A stretch of DNA of 64,000 nt from Rhizobium etli CFN 42 (GCF_000092045.1 NC_007765.1:248001-312000); one strand, 5' to 3'; counted from the stretch's first letter, positions 16,373 to 24,633 are shown. The notes: generated from the letters alone by a model not told the origin. Translations and numbers: made by a program.

Positions 16373-16645
16373 TCAGGTCGCCGTCTTGCGGCTTGCAGTC
16401 CGCTTGGGCGCCGGCGTGACGACGCCGTTCGTCTTGGCGCCTGGGGCGGCCTTCGTGGTCGTTGCGGCGCGCTTGGCCCTGGGTTTAGCCTCTTTGCCGT
16501 TGGAAGAGGCAGGAGAGCCTTCGAGCGCGTCGCGCTCGTGGCGTGCCTGTTCCCAATGGATGGAATCCCGCCCCGTCGGATAGCCCTCTTCTTCCCAGAG
16601 GGCGTATGCACGTTTTTTGATCCACTCTTCCCGAGTTTCTGCCAT
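16373..16645 (-). CDS. DUF2934 small protein
   Basis: A 90-residue protein. Residues 1-38 (EEWIKKRAYALWEEEGYPTG followed by RDSIHWEQARHERDAL) are the DUF2934 module; the rest is a basic Ala/Lys/Thr/Pro tail (RAKRAATTTKAAPGAKTNG) like histone H1-type tails, suggesting nucleic acid contact. Function of DUF2934 is unknown; rhizobial members are often stress-induced. A consensus EcfG promoter lies 34 bases upstream of the ATG. Confidence 0.85.
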   Translation of the reverse strand: MAETREEWIKKRAYALWEEEGYPTGRDSIHWEQARHERDALEGSPASSNGKEAKPRAKRAATTTKAAPGAKTNGVVTPAPKRTASRKTAT

Positions 16646-16678
16646 CGCTGATCTCCAGTCACATTTTGCCGTCGTTCG

Positions 16679-16703
16679 AACGCGATACTGTCAGGATGGT
16701 TCC
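16679..16703 (-). promoter_or_regulatory. consensus EcfG (general stress) promoter
   Basis: Minus strand GGAAC (16703-16699), 16-base spacer, CGTT (16682-16679): exact match to the alphaproteobacterial EcfG/RpoE2 consensus, 34 bases upstream of the DUF2934 start codon. Confidence 0.7.
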
Positions 16704-16787
16704 AGAGGAGCAGCGCGGTTTCAAGCGAAATCGAACTGCAACCGCAAATATTTCGCATTGCAGCATATCAAGGTTGAGAATCGGCAT

Positions 16788-17429
16788 TCACCGAAGCTGA
16801 AATTCCGCCGCCCTGTGCAGATCTGACACGAATGCCTGGTGCTGCCTGTCCTGCTCGGCCTCATCGCGGATTCTCAGGAGATAGGAGGGGTGGATGGTCA
16901 CCAGAACCGGCGGATGGTTTGCAGGCTGCAGGATATGACCGCGCTCGGGCGTCAATTTCGCCTTCGGCCCGAGCAGCGCATAGAGGGCGCTTGCGCCAAG
17001 CGCCACCACGAGTTTCGGCTGCAGGATGTTGAGTTCCGCGCCGAGCCACCAAGCGCAACGCCTTATCTCGCCGGCATTGGGTTTCGCATGCAGCCGCCGT
17101 TTGCCGCGCGGCGTGAACTTGAAGTGCTTGACGGCATTAGTGACGTAGCAGCGTTGACGGTCCAAGCCGGCCTCATTGAGACAGAGGTCGAGCAGATGGC
17201 CTGCCGGGCCGACAAAGGGCCGGCCGGTGATATCCTCCCGGTCACCCGGCTGCTCACCGACTAGGACGATCTCGGCCTTTCCCGGACCTTCACCGAAGAC
17301 GATTTGCGTCGCATTGCGATAGAGGTCACAGCGGGTGCAGTCCTCGGCCTGATGCCGGAGTTCGGCAATGCTTTCTGCATCCGCGACTTCGAGCGCCAAG
17401 GCGGGGCCGATGTTTGCGGCGATGTTCAT
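16788..17429 (-). CDS. udgX: UdgX-type uracil-DNA glycosylase / uracil-DNA binding protein
   Basis: A 213-residue Fe-S uracil-DNA glycosylase superfamily protein. Motif A is GEQPGDREDITGRPFVGPAG (58-77). Residues 110-114 are KRRLH, the UdgX-specific loop (KRRIH in the mycobacterial protein), whose histidine forms a covalent bond with uracil-DNA. C31/C34 (CTRC), C94 and C125 are candidate cluster ligands; the late motif is HPSYLLR. The frame is open to 17705, but ATG at 17429 with GAGG nine bases upstream starts the conserved region. UdgX seals uracil sites irreversibly rather than turning over. Nearby end-joining genes make a DNA-repair context plausible. Confidence 0.88.
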   Translation of the reverse strand: MNIAANIGPALALEVADAESIAELRHQAEDCTRCDLYRNATQIVFGEGPGKAEIVLVGEQPGDREDITGRPFVGPAGHLLDLCLNEAGLDRQRCYVTNAVKHFKFTPRGKRRLHAKPNAGEIRRCAWWLGAELNILQPKLVVALGASALYALLGPKAKLTPERGHILQPANHPPVLVTIHPSYLLRIRDEAEQDRQHQAFVSDLHRAAEFQLR

Positions 17430-17590
17430 GATGACGATCCTCATCTCCTGAGGAGGAATCGATCTCAACCGGGATTGTTCCCGCGATCGAACGGGGATTC
17501 CCGGCAAAACAATCCCGAGGAAAAATTTCGCGCCATGGGGGAGCGGCGACATAATTGAACGCCGTCGTTTCGCGGCTATATTGGCCAGCG

Positions 17591-19054
17591 ATGTTCTATC
17601 TCCTGTCGACATACTGGCCGCATATCCTCTTTGTCGTTTCGATCGCCATGGGAGCCGCGGCGGCGATCCATGCCGCCATGACCAAGGAGGAGGTGCGCGC
17701 GGCAATCGGCTGGGTTGGCGTCATCATCCTCTCGCCTGTTGTCGGTGCGCTGTTTTATGCAATTGCCGGCATCAATCGCATCCGCCGCAAATCGCTAAGC
17801 ATTCGCCGCGATGCCCTGCTGCTTGCTCCCGGGATCGATGAGCTGGAGACGTTCGATGCCGACGCCGAGACCGTGATCAGCCAGTTCGGCCGCCGCTTTG
17901 CCGCGCTGCAGACGCTTGGCGATCGCGTGACACGCAACCCGCTGACATCGGGCAATACGATCGACATGCTGGAGACCGGCGACGAGGCCTATGCCGCGAT
18001 GAAATCCGCCATCGATGAAGCGAGGCGCAGCATCCTGCTCGAAACCTACATTTTCGACCGTGATGTCATCGGCCTGCGCATCGCCGACGCGCTGATTGCC
18101 GCGGTGAAGCGGGGTGTGACGGTCCGGGTGCTGATCGATGCCGTCGGCGCGCGTTATTCGGTGCCGAGCATTCTCGGCCATCTAAAGGAGGGCGGCGTCA
18201 CCGTCGCCGTCTTCAACGGCAATGTCATCATGGGTTTGCGGCTGCCCTATGCCAATCTGCGCACCCACCGCAAGATCCTGATCGTCGACGGACGCATTGC
18301 GCTGACAGGCGGCATGAATATCAGGGCGGGTTTCAGTGAGGAGGCGACGGGCGAGACCTTTGCCCGTGATACGCATTTCAGCGTCACCGGCCCCGTCGTC
18401 GCCGATCTCTTCGATCTTGCCGCCGAAGACTGGCGTTTCACCACCGACGAACTGTTGAACGACGAGGCCTGGCGCATCGAGCCACCGCAGCGCAGCCCCG
18501 GCGACCCCATCCTGATGCGCATCGTCGCCTCAGGGCCGGACCGCAGCCTCGAGACCAACCATAAGATGCTGATGGGCGCCTTTTCCGTTGCGCGTCAATC
18601 GATCCGCATCATGTCGCCCTATTTCCTGCCGGACCGCGAACTCATCAGCGCGCTGGTGACGGCGGCGCGGCGCGGCGTCGAAGTCGATATCGTCGTGCCG
18701 GCTCTCAACAATCTCATGCTGGTCGACCGGGCGATGACGGCGCAATTCGATCAGATCCTCAAAAATTACTGCCGCATCTGGCGCTCGACCGGCAGCTTCA
18801 GCCATTCGAAGCTTTTGACGATCGACGGCACCTGGGCCTATGTCGGCTCTTCCAACCTCGATCCACGTTCGCTCAGGCTGAATTTCGAGGTCGATCTCGA
18901 AGTGCTGAACGAGGGCTTTGCCGCCGAGATCGACGAGCATATCGAGGAAACCCTGAAATCGGCAACGCTGGTGACGCTTGAGGGCTTGCGCGCCCGACCT
19001 TTTCCGGTGCGGCTGCTCGAGAAGATGCTGTGGTTGGGTTCGCCCTACCTTTGA
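17591..19054 (+). CDS. phospholipase D-family protein, cardiolipin synthase-like
   Basis: A 487-residue protein with two N-terminal membrane helices (PLD nuclease N-terminal type, STYWPHILFVVSIAMGAAAA and VGVIILSPVVGALFYAI) and two HKD motifs: RTHRKILIVDGRIALTGG and SHSKLLTIDGTWAYVGSSN. This is the bacterial ClsA/ClsC layout: condensation of phosphatidylglycerol, or transphosphatidylation, at the inner membrane. The frame begins at TTG 17555; ATG 17591 starts the hydrophobic helix and is preferred, though no strong ribosome site is visible. It is followed 90 bases later by an endonuclease/exonuclease/phosphatase protein, a pairing also seen with eukaryote-like PLD genes in rhizobia. Confidence 0.85.
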   Translation: MFYLLSTYWPHILFVVSIAMGAAAAIHAAMTKEEVRAAIGWVGVIILSPVVGALFYAIAGINRIRRKSLSIRRDALLLAPGIDELETFDADAETVISQFGRRFAALQTLGDRVTRNPLTSGNTIDMLETGDEAYAAMKSAIDEARRSILLETYIFDRDVIGLRIADALIAAVKRGVTVRVLIDAVGARYSVPSILGHLKEGGVTVAVFNGNVIMGLRLPYANLRTHRKILIVDGRIALTGGMNIRAGFSEEATGETFARDTHFSVTGPVVADLFDLAAEDWRFTTDELLNDEAWRIEPPQRSPGDPILMRIVASGPDRSLETNHKMLMGAFSVARQSIRIMSPYFLPDRELISALVTAARRGVEVDIVVPALNNLMLVDRAMTAQFDQILKNYCRIWRSTGSFSHSKLLTIDGTWAYVGSSNLDPRSLRLNFEVDLEVLNEGFAAEIDEHIEETLKSATLVTLEGLRARPFPVRLLEKMLWLGSPYL

Positions 19055-19144
19055 TTTTTTGTGCCCGGACATGGCAAGTTCAGCCTGCCTGCCTATACTG
19101 GCGAGAGAGAAGCCTTTCGATCAACGAAACAAGTGCGCCCTCCG

Positions 19145-19960
19145 ATGCACGCCAAAAAAGAAAATCTTCCGGCCAGTATTCTCGCCTCGATCAGGAATAG
19201 GAAAAAGCGGCTTGATCCAGCCTATACGGAGACACGGCCGCGCAGCGCCGGAACGTTGATCGCCTCCTACAATGTGCACAAATGCGTCGGCACCGACCGC
19301 CGCTTCGATCCTGAACGGACCAGTCGGGTGATCCATGAAATCGGTGCCGATGTGATCGCGCTGCAGGAGGCCGATACGCGTTTTGGCGAGCGCACCGGCA
19401 TCCTCGATCTCGGCCGACTGGAGCGGGAGACGGGGCTGATCCCGGTGCCGGTCGCCGGCATGGCCAAGGCGCATGGCTGGCACGGCAATGTCGTGCTGTT
19501 CAAGAAGGGGCTGGTGCATGATGTGCACCAGGTCAAGCTGCCGGGGTTGGAGCCGCGCGGCGCGCTCGTCGCCGAAATCGAGCTGGAAGAGGGCGGTGTG
19601 CTGCGCGTCATCGCCGCACACTTTGGCCTGCTGCGCCATAACAGAGCCCAGCAGGCCCGCACACTGGTAGAACTCATCAACAACAGGCACGAGATGCCGA
19701 CCATCCTGCTCGGCGACCTCAACGAATGGCGGCTGGGCGACCGCTCCTCGCTCAATACCTTCCAATCCGCCTTCGGAGAGCTACCGCCTGCAGTCCCGAG
19801 CTTTCCCGCCGGCTTGCCGCTGCTCGCCCTCGACCGCATCATCGCCAATCGCAAGGGGATTATCTCCGAGGTGGAAGCGCATGACACGCCGCTCGCCCGC
19901 ACCGCTTCGGATCATTTGCCGATCAAGGCGCTTGTCAACTTGAAACAGGCTGGCCGATAG
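19145..19960 (+). CDS. endonuclease/exonuclease/phosphatase-family protein
   Basis: About 271 residues of EEP fold: SYNVHKCVGTDRRFDPERTS (metal-binding Asn), VIALQEAD (catalytic Glu), HFGLLRHNRAQQ, ILLGDLNEWR (GDxN) and ASDHLPIKA (DH) near the end. Such proteins hydrolyse phosphodiesters in DNA or phospholipid headgroups. ATG 19145 chosen; a GTG at 19061 would add 28 poorly conserved residues. Directly follows the PLD-family gene on the same strand, so a joint role in membrane phospholipid metabolism is as likely as DNA repair. Confidence 0.8.
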   Translation: MHAKKENLPASILASIRNRKKRLDPAYTETRPRSAGTLIASYNVHKCVGTDRRFDPERTSRVIHEIGADVIALQEADTRFGERTGILDLGRLERETGLIPVPVAGMAKAHGWHGNVVLFKKGLVHDVHQVKLPGLEPRGALVAEIELEEGGVLRVIAAHFGLLRHNRAQQARTLVELINNRHEMPTILLGDLNEWRLGDRSSLNTFQSAFGELPPAVPSFPAGLPLLALDRIIANRKGIISEVEAHDTPLARTASDHLPIKALVNLKQAGR

Positions 19961-20193
19961 ATCAGCTCCAGAAAATCGCGCAGAGGCCTGCGGTCTGAAC
20001 CGCGGAGCTGGTTGGCGGCTGACGCACTATAGAGCCGCAGCGGCGAGCAATTTCGTGGGAGTTCCGGCAAACCCGCCATGTAGTCTCGACGAGCCGGGTG
20101 TCGTTCTTGATCTGGATCAAGGTCATCGCGAAAGGGTGAATCTACTGTCCTCTAGTACTCTTGCGGCATCAACAACTCCGAAGGAGAACCACA

Positions 20194-20499
20194 ATGGCGA
20201 ACACAATCTTCCACACCCGTTCCGATGCGCCGACGACGACCCCTGCGCAAATTTCCGTTCCTGTTCTCAGCGCGACGGTGGCAGTTTTTGCAGCCGTATC
20301 GTTCCTGCTTTGCATGCTTCTTGGCTTCATAGCTCCCGAGTGGGGCCTCCATAGGCCGTGGCTGCAGTTCTACCTCGGGCTCACCGGCTTCGACCTTTGG
20401 AGCGTGGTGCTCGGCACGGTTCAAAGCGTCGTTTTCGGCGGCTATGCGGGCGCATTGCTCGGAGCCATCTTCAACGTCATCAGCCGCCGGTTTGGCTGA
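20194..20499 (+). CDS. small two-helix membrane protein (DUF5676-like)
   Basis: A 101-residue protein starting at ATG 20194 with GAAGGAG seven bases upstream. After a polar N-terminus come two hydrophobic stretches (VPVLSATVAVFAAVSFLLCM and WSVVLGTVQSVVFGGYAGAL) and an amphipathic end (IFNVISRRFG). The architecture matches the DUF5676 family of small membrane proteins often found in metal-resistance islands. First recognisable gene of the copper-type region; 144 bases before the EF-hand gene. Confidence 0.7.
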   Translation: MANTIFHTRSDAPTTTPAQISVPVLSATVAVFAAVSFLLCMLLGFIAPEWGLHRPWLQFYLGLTGFDLWSVVLGTVQSVVFGGYAGALLGAIFNVISRRFG

Positions 20500-20643
20500 T
20501 TGGCGACGCGCCGTTCGGCTCTGTCGCCCAAGCGCTGCGTCCGTCAATGGGCCGGCGGCGTGCACGCGAAGCACATAATTCGAAGTCGTCCCGCCGCCGC
20601 GTCAGCGGAAGCGTGAACTGTGACCAGCCGAAGGAGAAGACCT

Positions 20644-21066
20644 ATGAGAGTGCCGATTAGCAACGCTGTTCTGCTGGCCGGGGCTATAACGGCCGGCACG
20701 GCAGGTATGACCTTTGCTCAGGCTAATGGACCGGATCCACACCATCCTGAAGACGCGCCGCAGACCACCTCGCCTTCGGACGTGGAGGGAATGACCGGAA
20801 GCCCGGGAGAAATGCCCGGCGCCGACATGATGCCCGGCGGAATGATGGGCCGGAACATGATGCGATCCGGCATGGGCGGCATGCCGATGATGGGCATGCG
20901 CGGACCCATGATGAAGATCATGTTCGCGATTGCTGATACCGATGGCGACGGTGCGCTTTCGTTCGATGAAGTGACCGCTATCCACAAACGGATTTTCGGC
21001 AGCGTGGACGCCAACAAGGATGGAAAGGTAACGATCGAGGAGATGCAGGCATTCTGGCGACCTTAG
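20644..21066 (+). CDS. exported Met-rich EF-hand protein
   Basis: A 140-residue protein with a signal peptide (MRVPISNAVLLAGAITAGTA, cleavage near FAQA). The mature part has a Met/Gly-rich segment (residues about 58-88: MMPGGMMGRNMMRSGMGGMP, then MMGMRGPMM) resembling Cu(I)-binding Met motifs, followed by two EF-hands with canonical loops DTDGDGALSFDE and DANKDGKVTIEE. AAGGAG lies ahead of ATG 20644. A periplasmic metal-binding protein; the combination of copper-type and calcium-type motifs is unusual but occurs in copper-island proteins. Confidence 0.75.
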   Translation: MRVPISNAVLLAGAITAGTAGMTFAQANGPDPHHPEDAPQTTSPSDVEGMTGSPGEMPGADMMPGGMMGRNMMRSGMGGMPMMGMRGPMMKIMFAIADTDGDGALSFDEVTAIHKRIFGSVDANKDGKVTIEEMQAFWRP

Positions 21067-21160
21067 TCAACCCGGATGAGTAGCTCGGAACCGTGCGAAT
21101 GGTCGCGCCGCCTCCGACGATGTGATAGGATCGGGCTGCATTTCACCGCGGGAGGGGTAA

Positions 21161-21529
21161 ATGCGCCGCGTCCTTTTGACTTTGATCCTTTGCTCGCAGT
21201 CCGCATCGATGTCTGCGGCGTCCGAGCTTTCGGTTTTCCATACCGCTTCGTTCGGCAGTAGCCGCTCGGTGAGCCTCAGCCTGGCGGAGGGCAGACCAGC
21301 CCGCAACCCGACCTTCGATTTCGACGTCGTGATCATACTGTCGGAATTCGATGGTGGTGGGACAGTGCTCTATCGGGATGCAGGGAAACACCAGGCAAGC
21401 GTTCGCTGCGTTTCGCCCGCGATGGTGCGGATCAATTCCGCCGACTATGCGGTCGACGTGTCGGCGCGGCCTGGGGCCGACTGGAAGCACGATCTCTGGG
21501 CAGCGCTCTGCAACGCTCCAGTTTCATAA
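21161..21529 (+). CDS. small exported protein of unknown function
   Basis: A 122-residue protein, ATG 21161 with GGGAGGGG just upstream. The N-terminus (MRRVLLTLILCSQSASMSAA) is a signal peptide; the mature part (ELSVFHTASFGSSRSVSLSL...) has two cysteines (VRCVS and ALCNAP) that could pair. No family recognised. Sits in the copper-type island between the EF-hand gene and the convergent DUF411 gene. Confidence 0.6.
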   Translation: MRRVLLTLILCSQSASMSAASELSVFHTASFGSSRSVSLSLAEGRPARNPTFDFDVVIILSEFDGGGTVLYRDAGKHQASVRCVSPAMVRINSADYAVDVSARPGADWKHDLWAALCNAPVS

Positions 21530-21562
21530 GCGCAGTACGACGCGGCTCGATCGGCCCAGACC

Positions 21563-22021
21563 TCAGCCTTTCGAAGGGCGCACCTCCATGAACACGTATG
21601 GCGCTCCGGTCTCCGAGGGGATCGCATAAACGTCATATGAGGCCGTCGGATCGTCACCCATCCCCAATGAACCGGACGGCATGCCCGGCACGGCCAGCCC
21701 CCGAAGCCGCGGCCGCTCGCGCAGCAATCGCTGGACGGCCTCGAGCGGCACGTGTCCCTCGAGGTAGTATTTCTCGACGACGGCGGTGTGGCAGCCCTCC
21801 AGATCGGCGGGCACACCCCGCCGCGCCTTGACGGCGGCGAGGTCGTCGGTGTCGCGGGCATCGACGGAAAATCCCGCCGCGGCCATCGCCTTTGACCATT
21901 CGTGGCAGCAGCCGCAGTTCGGGTCCTTGTAGACCGTCATCTTCGCCGGGCCGGCGAGGGTTGCCCGGCCGGGGAGCGCGAGGACGGACGCTGCCATCGC
22001 GATGAAGCTTCTCCTGCGCAT
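21563..22021 (-). CDS. DUF411 periplasmic metal-binding protein
   Basis: A 152-residue protein with a Tat-like/Sec signal (MRRRSFIAMAASVLALPG) and the DUF411 core: TVYKDPNCGCCHEWSKAM with the CxCC cluster, RRGVPADLEGCHTAVVEKYY with a further Cys/His, and VPGMPSGSLGMGDDP. DUF411 proteins are periplasmic copper (or other soft metal) binding factors in resistance operons. ATG 22021 has AAGGAG eight bases upstream; a GTG nine bases earlier abuts it. Downstream of the CusF-like gene with a 56-base gap. Confidence 0.85.
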   Translation of the reverse strand: MRRRSFIAMAASVLALPGRATLAGPAKMTVYKDPNCGCCHEWSKAMAAAGFSVDARDTDDLAAVKARRGVPADLEGCHTAVVEKYYLEGHVPLEAVQRLLRERPRLRGLAVPGMPSGSLGMGDDPTASYDVYAIPSETGAPYVFMEVRPSKG

Positions 22022-22077
22022 GGTCTCCACTCCTTGATGTGCTGCCGCCCGGCTTTGAACCGGGCGGCAGTGGCACG

Positions 22078-22371
22078 TTATTTTACCTCGGTGACAGTCA
22101 GCTTGCCATTCACGCGTTCGGCAACGAACTCGATGCTCGAACCTTCCTTCAGCTTTTCGAGCAGCGCCTGGTCTTCGACCCGAAAGACCATCGTCATCGC
22201 CGGCATGTCGAGGTTCTTCAGGTCTTCATGCTTGATGGTGACCTTCTTAGCCTTGGCATCGACCTTGTTGACGACGCCCTTGGGGAATTCCTCAGCCAGT
22301 GCACCGAAGGCTGCTGAGGCCGAGAGCAAAGCGGCGATGCCGATTTTGATCATTGCGGATTTCATCTTCAT
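22078..22371 (-). CDS. CusF-like periplasmic copper-binding protein
   Basis: A 97-residue protein with a signal peptide (MIKIGIAALLSASAAFGALA) and an OB-fold CusF domain. The copper segment IKHEDLKNLDMPAMTMVF keeps the His and both Met ligands (MTM) of E. coli CusF, but the tryptophan that caps Cu in CusF (NWPEMTM) is Met here. It chaperones Cu(I)/Ag(I) to an RND pump or sequesters it. Its ATG lies at the very end of the tolC remnant (frames overlap by 4 bases at 22368-22371), i.e. the gene took over a position fused to truncated tolC; the ribosome site AAGGAG is inside that remnant. Confidence 0.85.
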   Translation of the reverse strand: MKMKSAMIKIGIAALLSASAAFGALAEEFPKGVVNKVDAKAKKVTIKHEDLKNLDMPAMTMVFRVEDQALLEKLKEGSSIEFVAERVNGKLTVTEVK

Positions 22372-23098
22372 ATCTCCTTCTCGGCCTCGATAGTGTCCCG
22401 TGTAACAACGGATTTCGGTAGCGGCGGCAGGCCGTTCGGAACCTGGTAATCAAGGTCCGAGCCCCACACGCCCATGAGCCGGGTCAGTTCCACCTTGGCA
22501 AGCCGCGCCGCCAGTCGGGCCTTCGCCGTCTCGCCGGCAAGTTCGGCGACGAACACGTGCTCGCGGGCCTGGGCGCCCTTGGTCATCGCGCCTGTCTCGC
22601 CGAGCTTCTCCGCCAGTTCGGAAGCGGCGTCCGCCGCTGCCTGGGCGCGCTGGAGCTGGCCGACCGTCTCCCAAGCCGCCACCGCCCCAATCCAGGCACG
22701 TCGCGTATCGGCGGCGACCTGGAGCGTCCTGACGGCCGCGGTCAGTTGCGCTTGGCGGAACCGGGTGTCGGCGATCGCTACGTCCCGGTTCCTCGTCTCG
22801 AGCGCCAGCATGTTCGTCGTGATCATCGCCTCGATGGTCTTGAACGCCTGAAGTTCCGGCGTCCCTATGCCCGTCATGCCGATGGCAACGGTCGGGTTGA
22901 TGAACATCGCCGACTGCCAAGCATTGGCCGCGCTGTCGCCGAGATCGGCGTAGGCGGCCTGCAGGCCCTTGTTGTTGAGCAGGGTGATCTGAACGGCAGT
23001 CTCGACATCAATGACCTTGTTTTTCGCTAGCAGGCGTTTTACCTGCGCGGCTGCCGAGCGGGCCTGGCTCTGTATCCAGACCGTCAAGCCGGCCATTG
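22368..23098 (-). pseudogene. internal fragment of a CopB/CusC-like TolC outer-membrane protein
   Basis: The frame holds TolC-family sequence from LTVWIQSQARSAAAQVKRLL through LLNNKGLQAAYADLGDSAAN, LQVAADTRRAWIGAVAAWET and LTRLMGVWGSDLDYQVPNGL, ending abruptly at DTIEAEKEI. A full protein is about 450-480 residues; here roughly 240 remain: no signal peptide or lipobox, and the second helical hairpin repeat is absent. On the 5' side it is joined to a truncated cytochrome b561 frame, on the 3' side directly to cusF-like. Both edges look like deletion junctions. Residual expression as a non-functional product is possible. Confidence 0.75.
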
Positions 23099-23335
23099 CG
23101 GCGCCGGCGGACTCAAGATGCGCAGAAGCAGACGGAGGCCCATCAGAACTCCGATCAACATCCCTGCATATTTGTGAACGTTGTGCTGGAAGAGATCGAA
23201 GGATGATGGCGTCACGGCCATATGGGCGGCATGATGCGTGCGTTCGATGCTGCCGCCGGTGAAATACTGGACGGGAAGAAGCAGAGCGATCAGCCAGTGA
23301 AGGCCTATCTGTGTCGTAGAATAGCTGCCTTTCAT
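23084..23335 (-). pseudogene. 5' fragment of a cytochrome b561 gene
   Basis: Starting at ATG 23335 (GGAGG upstream), residues YSTTQIGLHWLIALLLPVQY and HNVHKYAGMLIGVLMGLRLL are the first two helices of the bacterial cytochrome b561 family with candidate haem histidines, but the frame stops after about 83 residues where some 180 are expected. The missing half is replaced by tolC sequence. N-terminal part intact, so the break is a deletion rather than a point mutation. Confidence 0.7.
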
Positions 23336-23526
23336 CATCCCCTCCGGACATGCTCCACAACTATCCTGCCGCAGTTAATGCTTCGTCGCTTCAGGCACTG
23401 TAGGATCGTCGCCCGCCGCGTGCCGACATTCCGCCCTTTTTTGGTCGGTCAGTTTGCCTCTCCGTTGGCGCGACCGGCGGGACAACCACATGCGAGGTTC
23501 TCGATGCTTCCGGCGCCGTCATCGCC

Positions 23527-24025
23527 GTGTCCACGCTGGTTGCACCGGCGAGTGCGGATAGCATCAGCGACCGTCAGGCCGATATGAAACCCATGGCCGC
23601 GGCGGCGAAGACCGTGGCTGAGATGTTCCGGAACCCCAACACCTATTCGTCGAAGGAATTCGCGGCCGCCGCCGGCACCATCGCCGAGAAGTCGGGCGAG
23701 GTGCTTGCCAGGGCATTTCGCGGATGGCATTGTGGATGCGAGATCGGAAGCGAAGCCTGACATCGCCGAGGAGCGTGATCGCTTCGATCGTCTTGCCGGG
23801 GATCTTCGGGCCTATGCGCGTGCACTCGACGCGGCGGCGAAAGCCAATCCCGGGGCGATGACCGATAGCATGCGGATGCGGCCGGATGAGCCGATCGGCG
23901 GCGGACCGCTCGGAACCCATGTCGCCAACGCGTCGAGCCTGTCGTCGCTTCCCGCCGAACACATTTTCCACCTGATGCTGCAGACCTGCACGACCTGCCA
24001 TGCGCGGTTCAGGATGGAGCGCTGA
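23527..24025 (+). pseudogene. cytochrome c' (c556-type) gene with a frameshift
   Basis: Frame one reads DSISDRQADMKPMAAAAKTV then AEMFRNPNTYSSKEFAAAAG up to EVLAR; the next frame continues HFADGIVDARSEAKPDIAEE through to the haem motif CTTCHARFR just before the stop at 24025. Together they form a typical four-helix cytochrome c' with C-terminal CxxCH. The break is in CCAGGGCAT near 23708-23711: removing one G restores VLARHFADGIVDA. The signal peptide and start are unclear (the region before 23527 does not give a clean start), so the 5' end may also be damaged. A sequencing or assembly error is possible for the single base. Confidence 0.7.
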
Positions 24026-24057
24026 CGCGAGGAGCCTGCACGCAGGCGGCGTCCGGC

Positions 24058-24633
24058 TCATCGCCGGCGAAACAAACCCATGAGGCAATTAAACCACCTA
24101 GCCCAGATCATCGGATCGATGATTTCAGGCGTGGACAGCCGCGTGAGCCGGTCGAGCCGAGGCAGAAGAAACGCGGCCCAGTCGTCGAGGTCGCTCTTGG
24201 TGAAGTAGGGCAGCCAGACGTCGGAAGGACCATCCCATTGTCTTGGATTTGCTTTCGCCAGATCGCCGAGTTTCACCAAGACAAGTCCGCCGTCGTCTCC
24301 GACAACCTCGACGTCCGGATCGGGATCCGGCCGGGGAAGGCGGGCGATGATGTGCTCTTCCAAAGCCTTGCCGATGGCTCGGTCAGCCTCGTCCAGATGG
24401 CGCAATATTCTCGTATCGCCAGCGGCGCCCACACCTTCCGAAAGGTTGAGCGTAAACTTGCCGCCGGTAAGGCTGTTCGAATATTGCGATACCTGTAGCC
24501 AGAAAACTCGTCTGCCTTGGACAAAGCTGCACTTGCCAGCCGCTTGCGATTGCCAGCCGAGCTCCTGAAATCTCGCGACCAGCAGCGAGCGCATATGTCG
24601 GTGAAAATCTTTGCTTTTCACATAGTCGCGCAT
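24058..24633 (-). CDS. protein of unknown function (DUF4304-like)
   Basis: A 191-residue soluble protein, ATG 24633 with GGAGG nine bases upstream. It opens KSKDFHRHMRSLLVARFQEL and has a beta-rich part (CSFVQGRRVFWLQVSQYSNS, KFTLNLSEGV), the layout of DUF4304 proteins. The C-terminus has Trp-rich and Arg-rich ends (MIWARWFNCLMGLFRRR). Function unknown; convergent neighbour is the broken cytochrome c' gene and the divergent neighbour the GntR gene. Confidence 0.55.
   Translation of the reverse strand: MRDYVKSKDFHRHMRSLLVARFQELGWQSQAAGKCSFVQGRRVFWLQVSQYSNSLTGGKFTLNLSEGVGAAGDTRILRHLDEADRAIGKALEEHIIARLPRPDPDPDVEVVGDDGGLVLVKLGDLAKANPRQWDGPSDVWLPYFTKSDLDDWAAFLLPRLDRLTRLSTPEIIDPMIWARWFNCLMGLFRRR

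Noticed and set aside
17457..17481. EcfG promoter for udgX (GGAAC at 17481-17477)
   Set aside because: The -10 position reads GATT or ATTC at 16-17 bases, not CGTT.
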